Shown: positions 50,901-60,493, counted from the stretch's first letter. The stretch is 64,000 bases of DNA from Bathynomus jamesi (GCA_023014485.1 JAJOZX010009459.1:62001-126000), one strand, 5' to 3'. Notes: generated from the letters alone by a model not told the origin. Numbers and translations are program-made.

Positions 50901-51903
50901 TGACGCGTTCGGTGGAGAAGGGGCGAACGCAACATTTTCGAATTATGCCACAAAATGCAGTTAAAGTTTGTAAACTTTAAACCTTTGTATTTTTCCGGTT
51001 TATTGAAATGCTGTATGAATTTGAACACATATTTGAGTAAAATATTGTTGTGTAATATGTCGATATAATAAAACGCCAAGAAATTTTACAATATTATTTA
51101 TTGATAGCTTCTGATGTTAACTGGTGTAATCCATTATTTGGTCCTCTTCGTCGAATGTTGTATTACCTGCTTCAACTGTTTCGGTTTCTTCCAGTTCCTT
51201 TAACAATCTTGTATAATAGTTTACTGCAGTTGCAGGCATTAGGTCTGATAATTCTTTGAGATCTTTTATTTTTTCCTTAGTTATTGGCAGCAATTGGGAA
51301 TACTTTGGTTGCAGTGTCTGCTGGGCTAGATTGAATAAACTGACACTGTAGGATTTTTTCCCTTTCTGCAGTCTGACGGGATGGCTATTATCTGGGGTTG
51401 TGCGGTATGCAGTAGATATTACGTAGTCTTCTTTGTGTTGAAAGTCAAATATTAACTTTCTTGCATCTGTAAATTTAGTAGTTGTTGATTTCCTAATGAC
51501 AATGCACGTTTTTAGGACGTCAAAATCGAGAAAATCAGCGTGTTTCATTTCTACAACTAGGAAGCGCTGCGAAACGGCTGTAGTTATGGCCGTAACATAA
51601 TCTTTTTTGGTGTAAATAATATTGCTGTAATTATTTTTTATATTTTGTTCAATTTGGCCAAATTGAGCATCACAGGGCATTGTCGAGTGACCAGAAAGTA
51701 GATAGATGTGTTCAATGTGAAGCAATGATGCGGAGTGAATTTCTCTGAGATACATTAAAACCTAAATTTTACCGTGAAAGAGTGCAGACTAACATCTAAT
51801 TTTTTGCATAGTAAGTAAAAAAGGTTTTAAAGGATAATTATACGCAAAAAAAACTCATTTTTCGAATTTTGCGGCGTTCGCCCCTTCTCCACCGAACGCG
51901 TCA
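50901..51903 (-). mobile_element. DNA transposon of unknown superfamily
   Basis: Perfect 30-bp terminal inverted repeats (TGACGCGTTCGGTGGAGAAG then GGGCGAACGC) at 50901-50930 and 51874-51903. Flanks are TATA on both sides. It contains one uninterrupted 212-codon minus-strand ORF. Confidence 0.8.
51117..51755 (-). CDS. 212-residue transposon-encoded protein, unknown family
   Basis: An intact frame fills most of the element between the 30-bp TIRs. Visible parts: IYLLSGHSTMPCDAQFGQIE near residues 17-36, which recalls a conserved motif in uncharacterised transposon proteins of arthropods; a middle VVEMKHADFLDF stretch; a basic VRLQKGKKSYSV; and an acidic C-terminus (ELEETETVEAG, TFDEEDQIM). No DDE signature can be assigned with confidence. 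It may be the C-terminal part of a longer transposase, the rest having been deleted; the Met at 51755 may be internal. The lack of stops suggests a recent copy. Confidence 0.55.
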   Translation of the reverse strand: MYLREIHSASLLHIEHIYLLSGHSTMPCDAQFGQIEQNIKNNYSNIIYTKKDYVTAITTAVSQRFLVVEMKHADFLDFDVLKTCIVIRKSTTTKFTDARKLIFDFQHKEDYVISTAYRTTPDNSHPVRLQKGKKSYSVSLFNLAQQTLQPKYSQLLPITKEKIKDLKELSDLMPATAVNYYTRLLKELEETETVEAGNTTFDEEDQIMDYTS

Positions 51904-52554
51904 TATACTGTATATGATTCGGCGAATTTATTGACTGGATCTTGTACATTTATACCTAAACTGTTAGGGATTTTTTCCTTGTTTCTCATCACAAAATAAA
52001 ATTAATCGACTTTCTAATTCATTTACAAAATCTGAGAAAATAAAGTTTGTAAGGTACTGGTCTATCATCGTAGTAGGATCATTCCGCACAAAAACGTTTG
52101 ACAGTTGGGTGGTTCAAACCAATTTTGTCATCTAAATAACTGTTCCAGCTATAGATGAGGTTGTGAATTACGAGCTATGTTGTTAATGTAAATGTGAAGG
52201 TAAAATAAGACTATATTGTAAATGTAACCTAATTTATGATAATCATATCTGAACTGTTTTTAATGACTTAAATATCATTTTTAAACTGAAGTTGAACCTT
52301 TAAGCCATACATTTTTGCGAGGAATTAACATACTCTACAGTCTACATGAATGCATGATACTTCAGCGACCAGCGATACCCGAAAACTGAAGAAAATCGTC
52401 TGGCATTAGCCAGAAGAATATTCAATGGCAACGTACGTAATAATCAAAGAATATGTATTCAATACGAATAAGCGGAGAATGAGAAATATATCATGTAATC
52501 TTTTCTATTAAATATAGTGGAAAAAACCTCTGATAGTCAGAGATACTGTATATA
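51904..52554. other. Unassigned stretch
   Basis: Nothing recognised. Confidence 0.3.
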
Positions 52555-52799
52555 CAGGGTGTTCCAGAAGTCATCACCCCATCTGAAGTAGCTGTAACCT
52601 TAATTTAATTATTGGTTTTTTTTTTGGTTTTTTTCCAGATTGTAGAAGATCAACCCCAATAATTTGAAGATGGAACACTACACACCACAACATAATTCTA
52701 AATAAAATAAATTATTTCCACTTTCTACAGTATTCGTTGTTTTATTGGTTCAAAAGTTATAAACAAAACAAATGGGGTGATGACTTTTGGGACACCCTG
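52555..52799. mobile_element. Mariner-type MITE, 245 bp
   Basis: Ends CAGGGTGTTCCAGAAGTCAT and ATGACTTTTGGGACACCCTG, continuing CACCCCAT / ATGGGGTG, with TA outside. No coding. Confidence 0.85.
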
Positions 52800-53504
52800 T
52801 ATATCCTGTACAAACCCAGTAATTTGTTTAAACTATGTAATTGCTCTGGTTATAGAGTGCGAACACCTGTTTGCCTACGTGATGGTCATACTATACATTT
52901 ACTGGTATGTAGTTTGACAGTGGTGACACCCAGATACGAGAGAACGTCAATAAATGACGCACTAAATCCAATAAAATGAATGATCCCTTTAATTCTGTAA
53001 TATGGTTTTGGCAACAAATGTCAGTGCGTGACGATCAGCACCTTTTCAGCTTCTAATTTTAAATCATATATATAAATATGTGACGTAATAGCAAAGATAA
53101 TTTCATTATGAAAATGTATTTATTTGTTTGAATTAAGGTCATGCCTCTTTGTTACAAAAATTTAGCTAAAGCAAATTTAAACGTACTGTAACCCTACTCG
53201 AGCTGAAACGAATACTTAAGTTATCCTTAAACACGTTTCCTATGAACATTTTACATATATATAGTTAAAGAAAATTTTCTTTCAAGGGTAACTATAATTT
53301 ATATACGTACATGAAAGGAGCCACTCAAAAAAATGTCCTTAAAAGTGGGGGGAGGGCCCGAGGGGTGGGTCCTTATTTGACCACCAAGGGCCACATGGGG
53401 AAGGGGGTCTTGACGTTTAACCACGTGGCCAATACTAAACATTAAAATATCCCGTTTATAATATTGTTTATCATATCATATATATACATATATATAATAT
53501 CCTG
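52800..53504. other. Unassigned stretch
   Basis: A G-rich patch (53345-53410) is the only notable feature. Confidence 0.3.

Positions 53505-53549
<45 letters not shown>
53505..53549. repeat. TA microsatellite
   Basis: TA run immediately before the tRNA-like array. Confidence 0.9.
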
Positions 53550-53554
<5 letters not shown>

Positions 53555-53656
53555 TTAAACTGCAAACACGCAGTATAATTAACGTAAAGAACGACGCTTG
53601 TATAGGAGAATATTCCGCACAAGATGAGAGCGAGAGAACGAAACAAATGAAAAAAT

Positions 53657-53733
53657 GAGGTAACCACCCGGGAATCGAACCCGGGATCTTCCGATTGCCG
53701 GTCAGATATGATAACCATTACACCACGGGCCTC
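53657..53733 (-). other. tRNA-Val-like sequence, unit 1
   Basis: On the minus strand CCGTGGTGTAATGGTTATCA (A box, close to tRNA-Val) and CCCGGGTTCGATTCCCGGG (T arm with B box). The anticodon arm would be TCTGA-CCGGCAA-TCGGA, giving GGC with C rather than U at position 33. The acceptor stem pairs only over GAGG/CCTC. A functional tRNA is unlikely. Confidence 0.7.
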
Positions 53734-53923
53734 ACTCAATCAAATGCCGTAATTCCTCTACATACGCGCAGAAACCAATACCCCAAGGGGGCACCTCCCG
53801 CATGCCGTACATTATATACATTTAAACTGCAAACACGCAGTATAATTAACGTAAAGAACGACGCTTGTATAGGAGAATATTCCGCACAAGATGAGAGCGA
53901 GAGAACGAAACAAATGAAAAAAT

Positions 53924-54000
53924 GAGGTAACCACCCGGGAATCGAACCCGGGATCTTCCGATTGCCGGTCAGATATGATAACCATTACACCACGGGCCTC
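53924..54000 (-). other. tRNA-Val-like sequence, unit 2
   Basis: Identical in layout to unit 1, 267 bp downstream, with the same GGC loop. Confidence 0.7.
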
Positions 54001-54265
54001 ACTCAATCAAATGCCGTAATTCCTCTACATACGCGCAGAAACCAATACTCCAAGGGGCACCTCCCGCATGCCGTACATTATATACATTTAAACTGCAAAC
54101 ACGCAGTATAATTAACGTAAAGAACGACGCTTGTATAGGAGAATATTCCGCGCAAGATGAGAGCGAGAGAGTTTAAATGTATATAATGTACGGCATGCGG
54201 GAGGTGCCCCCTTGGGGGCATTGGTTTCTGCGCGTATGTAGAGGAATTACGGCATTTGATTGAGT

Positions 54266-54342
54266 GAGGCCCGTGGTGTAATGGTTATCATATCTGACCG
54301 GCAATCGGAAGATCCCTGGTTCGATTCCTGGGTGGTTACCTC
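54266..54342 (+). other. tRNA-Val-like sequence, unit 3 (inverted)
   Basis: Plus orientation. The T arm reads CCCTGGTTCGATTCCTGGG, a compensated pair of changes that keeps the stem. Confidence 0.7.
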
Positions 54343-54530
54343 ATTTCTTCATGTTTCGTTCTCTCGCTCTCATCTTGCGCGGAATATTCTCCTATACAAG
54401 CGTCGTTCTTTACGTTAATTATACTGCGTGTTTGCAGTTTAAATGTATATAATGTACGGCATGCGGGAGGTGCCCCCTTGTGGCATTGGTTTCTGCGCGT
54501 ATGTAGAGGAATTACGGCATTTGATTGAGT

Positions 54531-54607
54531 GAGGCTCGTGGTGTAATGGTTATCATATCTGACCGGCAATCGGAAGATCCCGGGTTCGATTCCCGGGTGG
54601 TTACCTC
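54531..54607 (+). other. tRNA-Val-like sequence, unit 4 (inverted)
   Basis: Plus orientation; head begins GAGGCTCGTGGTGTAATGG and keeps the CCCGGGTTCGATTCCCGGG arm. Confidence 0.7.
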
Positions 54608-54683
54608 ATTTTTTCATTTGTTTCGTTCTCTCGCTCTCATCTTGCGCGGAATATTCTCCTATACAAGCGTCGTTCTTTACGTT

Positions 54684-54694
54684 GATATATATAT

Positions 54695-54728
<34 letters not shown>

Positions 54729-54745
54729 ATATATATATACAGTAT
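54684..54745. repeat. TA microsatellite
   Basis: TA run closing the tRNA-like array. Confidence 0.9.
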
Positions 54746-55060
54746 ATATGGCGGACCGGATGTCAGTTTTTCAACATCTGCGGATGCGGATTTTGTATTT
54801 CAATTTCCGCGGATGCGGATATTTAGTTAATCTATCAATATAATATAGAATTATGAAAAAATTACAATTTTTCAAATTTCGTGATATTACTATTATGGCA
54901 GGCAATGCATAAGAATTAAATTAATATTAATGTTTTCATTATGATAAAATAATAACTTTCTCAAGAGTTTCAGCCATGGAATATTCAATGAAACAAGTTT
55001 AATCCAATTTTCTGTTACCAGGTATTTATATTTTGAGGTTTATATATTTGTTTGTTCATT

Positions 55061-55091
<31 letters not shown>

Positions 55092-55487
55092 TTGTAAATA
55101 TTAAGTTTCGCAGATACAATCTTTTGACAAAGTCGAAATCTGTTGCAAAGATCATTCCGAATTGGCCGAAATTGGTCACGTGGGAAATAACTAACCAATC
55201 TAAAACGAACACCTAACCCTAAGTAATCTGGTCTCCGAGAACACTTAATATTAGCCTAATATTTAAATATTTCATTTTTATCATAAGTAATGTAAAATTA
55301 TAATTATAATCTATACTTTAAATTCTATGGATAAAATTCCCTATACCATATAACAGTGGTTGCCAACTTTTTTGATGAATTGGGGGGTCCCTAGAATGTA
55401 AATTGGTGACATTGTGATCGTCGCTACCCCCCCAACACACACACACACAGTATTATTGCGTTTGTTTAGTAAATGGGTTGCATCAGA
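54746..55487. other. Unassigned stretch with two possible hAT ends
   Basis: GCGGATGCGGA repeats (54775-54820) and CAGTGGTTGCCAACTTTT (55353-55370) look like hAT ends, but no partner ends or duplications were found. An AAT run is at 55068-55090. Confidence 0.35.
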
Positions 55488-55488
55488 T

Positions 55489-55530
<42 letters not shown>
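55488..55530. repeat. TA microsatellite
   Basis: TA run before the 3.2-kb hAT-like element. Confidence 0.9.
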
Positions 55531-55533
<3 letters not shown>

Positions 55534-56026
55534 GGTGTTTCATACCTATAGGGTAAAATAAAAATGAGCTTGGAGTTTTAATCCACACGTTTCTCCGTAT
55601 TCTAAAGAACAAGAAACACGTTTGTGCAAGTTTGAACCAGATCGCGCTGCATTTAGAGGTCCCCAACTTTGACGACTTTTTGTCAGTTCATTTCTCGCCT
55701 GCCTGCAGTGAAGACGGTTTTCTTCGTCACTTGAGCGGTTCGTGTTGTATAGCCTATTGGACAACTATGGAGGTAATTATATATGCTACTAATTATCTCA
55801 TTTTACTGTGTATTGAAATTTATTATTATAATTTCTGTCATTTTACTGTGGTAGTGATATTTATTATTAATATTACATGAAATTAATTAGTCTGTTGCAT
55901 ATTGGACAACTAAGCTGGTAATTATTTATGATACTAATTAATGTAATTTTACTGCGGTATTGAAATTTATTTAATTAATGAATTGTCAAAGAGAACGTAG
56001 TGTACACGTATCAGTTTTATAAATAC

Positions 56027-56209
56027 AGAAAAGCAGTAACTGGGACTCGAACCAGTGTCATAGACGTTTGGCGGCATCGCTCAAGTCGGCGTACACAGCA
56101 CGCTATCCACTCCCTAGATGGTGTAGTGGATAGCGTGCTGTGTACGCCGACTTGAGCGATGCCGCCAAACGGCTATGACACTGGTTCGAGTCCCAGTTAC
56201 TGCTTTTCT
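56027..56209. repeat. Palindrome of two tRNA-like arms
   Basis: Arms of 85 bp (56027-56111, 56125-56209) with about one mismatch and a 13-bp spacer. The plus arm with the spacer has A box TGGTGTAGTGG (56119-56129) and B box GGTTCGAGTCC (56183-56193). The minus arm keeps the B box but not the A box. A hairpin of this size would be very stable. Confidence 0.85.
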
Positions 56210-56281
56210 TTATTCAATTAATGAAATTAATTACGATGTGAAATTATTTCTGTGGAATTATTTAGTTTGTTTTCTTTTCCA

Positions 56282-56480
56282 AGTGTCTACCAGAGCGAAA
56301 ACAGAAGTGTTTCTTATTGGCCAGACGGATGCGAACATCACATCAAGTGGCCTTCCAACTCAGTTGCAAGTACTCAAAAAGTACTTTTACCACCAAAAGG
56401 AGCAAAAATTTGGACGTACTAAATGCCTGAACCTGTGCCTGGATGCCTGTCTCATATTTTGGGAGAGAGCGAGAATCCCA
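56282..56480 (+). pseudogene. N-terminal coding segment in another frame
   Basis: After a possible acceptor (TTTTCTTTTCCAAG) the frame reads VSTRAKTEVFLIGQTDANI, then LPTQLQVLKKYFYHQKEQKF and WERARIP before a TGA at 56481. The pattern (LPT..QVL..FFYH and ARIP) belongs before the 684-residue ORF in related invertebrate proteins as I recall them. It lies in a different frame from the long ORF, so one or two indels separate them around 56455-56520. Confidence 0.55.
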
Positions 56481-58497
56481 TGATGCGTCGATATTCGGCC
56501 TTGAGGAAGATGGAATCCTTCTCAAGGAATACGACCGGCTTGTGAAGCACAAGTCACATAAAGCAGAGTCCTTCCGAGTGAAGGAGGCGATGTTCAAGGA
56601 GGCAATAGCGAAGATCATGGACATTGCTCATTCACAGGCTAAGGAAATGATGAAGAATCAGGAGGACATCCACTTTCTCGACATGCAGCGTGAAGATCCA
56701 AATTCCTGCAGCATGGGCCCTGTTGACATGAAGCTTCACTATAAGGAGATTAGGAAAAGGAAGAGGCTGGACAAGATTAAGGAACAACAGGAGAAGGCCA
56801 GGAAGGAACAAGGAGCTGCAGAAGATACGGGGGCTTTAGTGATTTCAACTTCGTCAGAGACTGACTCAGATGTCGTTGACCCAACCGTGGAAGTTTTTCC
56901 ATCCTCCTCCAAGGGAAATACCAAGAAGCGACGCAGGAATCTGATCTCACAGGATGTGACGACTACCTACTATCGGCTGAATATTTCGTACCGCGATTCA
57001 GCTATGTCGTACGCTGCAGCGGCTAAATCACTAGGTTTTGACTTGGATGAACTGTCCATTTCTGCCAGTACCATGTACCGCACACGCAAGGCTCTCAGGA
57101 AGGTGGCTGCTGAAAGTTATCAATCCGACGAAGTTTGTCTTGGTCAGCCTCTTGTCTTGCATTGGGACGGTAAGCTCCTACCTGACAATGAGCAATGGAA
57201 GGAGAGCGTTGACCGGATCGCCGTCCTCGTCTCTGGCGACGGCAAGGAGAAGTTGCTCGGCGTTCCTAAGGTGACGTCCGGAACCGGCGAGAAGATAGCG
57301 CGAGTTTGCTTGGATTTGGTCAAGGAACACAGGATGGAAGAGCGCGTGCGGGGACTGTCTTTCGACACGACAGCGTCGAACACCGGGATTCATATCGGGG
57401 CCTGCGTCCTGATTGAGAAAGGTCTTGGCAGAGAACTCATGTACTTCCCCTGTCGGCATCACATCTATGAAGTCATCCTCAGCTCCGTCTTTAAGCGTGC
57501 ATACGGCCCTTCAAGTGGCCCCGATATACCCGTTTTCAAGAGGTTTCAGGCACAATGGAAGTTCATCGACCGGTTGGACGTGCGGCCGTACGATTTTGCT
57601 GAAGTCAATGACTCTATGAGGGAACTGAGGGAGAAGTCAGTCCTGCTGGTGAGAGGGATGGTGAGCACGTCGCATCAGCGCGATGACTACAAGGAACTGC
57701 TACAGTTGGTTCTCATCTTCCTGGGAGAAGCAAAAGTGGTGGATTTCCCTCTCAGAGCCCCTGGCGCTTACCATCACGCTCGATGGATGGCGATAGCCAT
57801 CTACTCCTTGAAAGTAATTCTACTGAAGAAGCAGTTCAAGATGTCGAGTCACGAGTTGGAAGCTCTGACAGCCGTAGGTCTCTTCGTGTCCCTCGTCTAC
57901 ATCCGAGGTTGGACTCGTGCTGCAACCTCAAGCAAGGCTGCCGCAGTTGATCTGGAATTTCTGCGTGACGCGGAAGCCTTTGCCATGTCGGGATATTCGT
58001 GTGTTAACGCTGCGCAAGAAGCCATGTCTCGACACCTATGGTACATCTCTGAGACTCTTATTGCCATGGCGTTCTTCGACGCAGATGTGGCAGATGAAGA
58101 AAAGGCTCAGATGGTCGTCAGTTTGGGTAAGCCCGCATCGAAAAAGGAACTCAAGCGACCCCAAGGGAAGAACGTCAGGAATCTTGCCTCGAAACACCTG
58201 GCGGAGTTCGTGACAGGAAAGACGATGGCTTTCTTCCATGCATTCGACTTGGACACAGAATTCTTGAAAAAGCCAGTTGCCGAGTGGACTGAAGTAGAGG
58301 GCTTCAAGCAAGCAGCGGCAACTGTTAACAAAATCTCTGTCGTCAACGATCGGGCCGAAAGAGCCATCGCGCTCACCAAAGAGTTCAACTGTTCTCTGAC
58401 GAAGAACGAAGAGCAGAAGCAGTATTTGCTCAAAACTGTGATGCAGCATAGGGCGAAATACCCGAATAAAACCAAGAAGGATTTCATGGACAAATGA
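56443..58497 (+). CDS. Transposase-like protein, 684 residues, divergent hAT type
   Basis: Probably the enzyme that cuts and pastes the surrounding element. Residues 40-125 are helical and charged (KEAMFKEAIAKIMDIAHSQA). Then come a Ser/Asp-rich stretch and a basic KKRRRN (161-166). The core has HWDGK (Asp242), SFDTTASNTG (Asp308), CRHH (Cys337-x2-His340) and RAER (Glu639). Spacings of 66 and 331 residues are close to those of the Hermes hAT triad (180, 248, 572), and DTTASN...CRHH parallels the hAT DNASNM...CxxH motif. Other features are GAYHHARWMA and HLWYISETLIAMAFFD. The usual hAT C-terminal SERxFS dimer signature is replaced by NDRAERAIAL. The Met at 56443 may not be the true start, since upstream coding is in another frame. 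A polyadenylation-like AATAAA follows at 58567. Confidence 0.75.
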   Translation: MPVSYFGRERESHDASIFGLEEDGILLKEYDRLVKHKSHKAESFRVKEAMFKEAIAKIMDIAHSQAKEMMKNQEDIHFLDMQREDPNSCSMGPVDMKLHYKEIRKRKRLDKIKEQQEKARKEQGAAEDTGALVISTSSETDSDVVDPTVEVFPSSSKGNTKKRRRNLISQDVTTTYYRLNISYRDSAMSYAAAAKSLGFDLDELSISASTMYRTRKALRKVAAESYQSDEVCLGQPLVLHWDGKLLPDNEQWKESVDRIAVLVSGDGKEKLLGVPKVTSGTGEKIARVCLDLVKEHRMEERVRGLSFDTTASNTGIHIGACVLIEKGLGRELMYFPCRHHIYEVILSSVFKRAYGPSSGPDIPVFKRFQAQWKFIDRLDVRPYDFAEVNDSMRELREKSVLLVRGMVSTSHQRDDYKELLQLVLIFLGEAKVVDFPLRAPGAYHHARWMAIAIYSLKVILLKKQFKMSSHELEALTAVGLFVSLVYIRGWTRAATSSKAAAVDLEFLRDAEAFAMSGYSCVNAAQEAMSRHLWYISETLIAMAFFDADVADEEKAQMVVSLGKPASKKELKRPQGKNVRNLASKHLAEFVTGKTMAFFHAFDLDTEFLKKPVAEWTEVEGFKQAAATVNKISVVNDRAERAIALTKEFNCSLTKNEEQKQYLLKTVMQHRAKYPNKTKKDFMDK

Positions 58498-58810
58498 TTC
58501 GCAAGAAGTGGTTATGTTTTTTTGCATCTTTGTGAAAATGTGTAGTGAAATGGTACTCGTTTGTTGAATAAAAATTCATTGACAGATTTTTGTTTAATTT
58601 TTTCCGTTTATGATCTGCCAGAGCATCAAACTGGGGACCCGTAAACTTTAAACTATTGAATTAATACTTCGGTTTATCAGTCTCCTCAGCAAATGGAACA
58701 AGGGGATCCATGTGGATTAAAATTTTTCCAAACTTTTAATTTATGAAACACCCTAATATATATATATATATGGGAATGAACTCAGAATGGTCCCCTGAGT
58801 TTTTTATGAT

Positions 58811-59057
58811 ACACACAGACAGTGCATGGAACAAGGAACTCTTCTGGGATAATTAAATCCACTAGCTGGATCCTGTCTGCTTTGCAGATAGCTGGTGAGG
58901 GAAGCTATATTTATGGGACCTCTTTGCGAGTGACCCGTTGCCCACGTCGGGCTAGCATCATGAAAAGAAAAACTATGGTATTTGTCATTTACCATTACTT
59001 ATTCGGACTATAGTGGATTTAATTATCCCAGAAGAGTTCCTTGTTCCATGCACTGTC

Positions 59058-59064
<7 letters not shown>
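58811..59064. mobile_element. Foldback element with perfect 54-bp arms
   Basis: Arms 58811-58864 (ACACACAGACAGTGCATGG ... CCACTA) and 59011-59064 are exact mirror images around 146 bp of unrelated sequence. TA repeats lie outside. The preceding segment 58770-58820 repeats 142-200 in inverse. Confidence 0.85.

Positions 59065-59123
<59 letters not shown>
59065..59123. repeat. GT then TA microsatellite
   Basis: Joins the foldback to the next mariner-like element. Confidence 0.9.
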
Positions 59124-59126
<3 letters not shown>

Positions 59127-60033
59127 GGCGTCCCAAAAAAGTGTATACACACTTTAACAGCTGATAGCTCAATTGATGTTTCTTTCTTTCCAAGTTAAAC
59201 CCATTAGAATTAATAATGGCAGTCAGACTAAGCTTTGAACAAAGGAAATTCATTCTAAAATGCTACTGGAAGTGTGAAAACGCAGTTGAAGTGCAAAGAC
59301 AGTTTAGGAGGGTTTCAAACAGATCCACCAACGCGACTTACCATCACTCGAATTAGAGATAAGTTTGAAGCCGATGGAACTGCTCAGAATGTCCACAAGA
59401 AGCGTTCCGGAAGACCACGGACATCGACAAGCCCCACAAAGCAAGAAAGGGTACTGGAAACGTATCACCAAAGTCCAAGAAAATCTGTGCGGCAAGCGAG
59501 TCGTGAGGTAGGAATTTCAGAATCGTCTGTCCAACGCATTTTGAAGCGCTGTCAATGGAAAAGTTACATTCCAAGATTAGTCCATGCTATTAATGAAGAT
59601 GATGATGATCCGGACCGAAGAGTGGAGTATTGCGAGTGGTACTTGGCACGATGTGGATGTGGATTGGACGAAGGGGTTTCGTAGAATACCCTCCGCGTTC
59701 ACCAGACCTCACACCACTAGACTTTTTTTTATGGGGATACTTAAAAGACAAAGTCTACGCTATAAAACCTGCAACAGTCGCTGAATTGAGAGCAGCCATT
59801 GAACGAGAATGCACACAAATACCAAACGAAATGTTTCGTGATATTTGCGATTCCATTGCTTCGCGTTATCAGCAGTGCCTGGACCAGAACGGACGTCAGT
59901 TTGAAAACAGGCGTTGACAAAACAATTAAATAATGTCTGTAGATTCTATTACATTTTGAAAATGAAATGTATTTTAATAAACACTGCCTTTATAAGTATT
60001 TAAAGTGCGTATACATTTTTTTGGGACGCCCTG
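59124..60033 (+). mobile_element. Mariner-like element, internal deletion, 910 bp
   Basis: Ends CAGGGCGTCCCAAAAAA and TTTTTTTGGGACGCCCTG (TIR about 30 bp, with TATAC and CACTTTA). N-terminal coding begins [18 protein letters not shown] at 59215, shifts by one base near 59310, continues [43 protein letters not shown], then jumps to [20 protein letters not shown] with the third catalytic Asp. The first two Asp motifs are deleted. It ends at 59917. Confidence 0.88.
59215..59917 (+). pseudogene. Mariner-like transposase lacking two catalytic motifs
   Basis: Helix-turn-helix domain in the first 120 residues, a proline-arginine linker ([10 protein letters not shown]), second helix-turn-helix ([15 protein letters not shown]), then a junction at about 59655 where roughly 450 bp of the catalytic core is absent, and the C-terminal part (LWGYLKDKVYAIKPATVAEL, DSIASRYQQCLDQNG). 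Two frames are involved. It cannot be catalytic. Confidence 0.85.
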
Positions 60034-60039
60034 TGTGTA

Positions 60040-60049
60040 TATATATATA

Positions 60050-60084
<35 letters not shown>
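60040..60084. repeat. TA then CA microsatellite
   Basis: Separates the two adjacent mariner-like elements. Confidence 0.9.
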
Positions 60085-60086
<2 letters not shown>

Positions 60087-60340
60087 GGGTGTCCCATTCG
60101 AAATGAAACAACTTTGAAACTGTAATTTTTAAAGTATTAATGTGAGAATGTTGAAACTGCCAGTTACTACACCATATGCATAAGTTTTTGTCATAATGTT
60201 TTTTGTTTGTTTCAGATTGAATTATGTTTACCCCACAAGAAAAAGCGAAATGTGTGTTATGGATGGCTGAGTTGAAGTCCCCTACTCTGGTGCAACGGCG
60301 ATTCCGTACAACCTTTCACGAGGAACCACTAGTGATGTGA
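60085..60340 (+). mobile_element. Truncated mariner-like element, left end only
   Basis: CCGGGTGTCCCATTCGAAAT starts it; coding MFTPQEKAKCVLWMAELKSP then TLVQRRFRTTFHEEP (60223-60336) is the very start of a transposase. The rest is lost. Confidence 0.75.
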
Positions 60341-60493
60341 GTCGTTTTTTATTGTGTCGTTTTTTTTGTAGTTTTTTTTTTGTTTAAAACGAAGCTAGTC
60401 TGTTTTTTTTGTTTTTTTTGTTTTTTATTGTTTTAAACTTATTCCATATTTTTCTTCCTTTAATCTAATAAGTATATTAGTATTTCCTATAAT

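Larger units (their letters stand above)
53551..54683. repeat. Tandem and inverted array of tRNA-Val-like units
   Basis: Unit length 266-267 bp. Two complete minus units (53551-53817, 53818-54083), a partial minus unit (54084-54170), then two plus units (54171-54436, 54437-54683). The switch is at about 54170, inside GAGAGCGAGAGA. Each unit has GTAAAGAACGACGCTTGTAT, a tRNA-like head and a GGCATGCGGGAGGTGCC region. Unit copies differ by only a few bases, so the array is young. TA repeats bound it on both sides. Confidence 0.88.
55531..58755 (+). mobile_element. Divergent hAT-like DNA transposon, 3.2 kb
   Basis: Terminal inverted repeats TAGGGTGTTTCATA (55531-55544) and TATGAAACACCCTA (58742-58755). 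Further in, TTTTAATCCACA recurs inverted near each end. Both flanks read ATATATAT, fitting an 8-bp duplication but also simply the surrounding TA repeat. The body codes for a 684-residue transposase-like protein. A tRNA-like palindrome (56027-56209) lies in the 5' part, in what may be an intron. Confidence 0.85.

Noticed and set aside
51117..51755. A host gene
   Set aside because: It lies wholly between perfect 30-bp TIRs, so it belongs to the transposon.
53657..54607. Functional tRNA genes
   Set aside because: The acceptor stems do not pair over seven bases and position 33 is C rather than U, so they are tRNA-derived sequences.
57144..58527. Several minus-strand frames of 70-160 codons
   Set aside because: They are shadows of the 684-residue transposase-like ORF.
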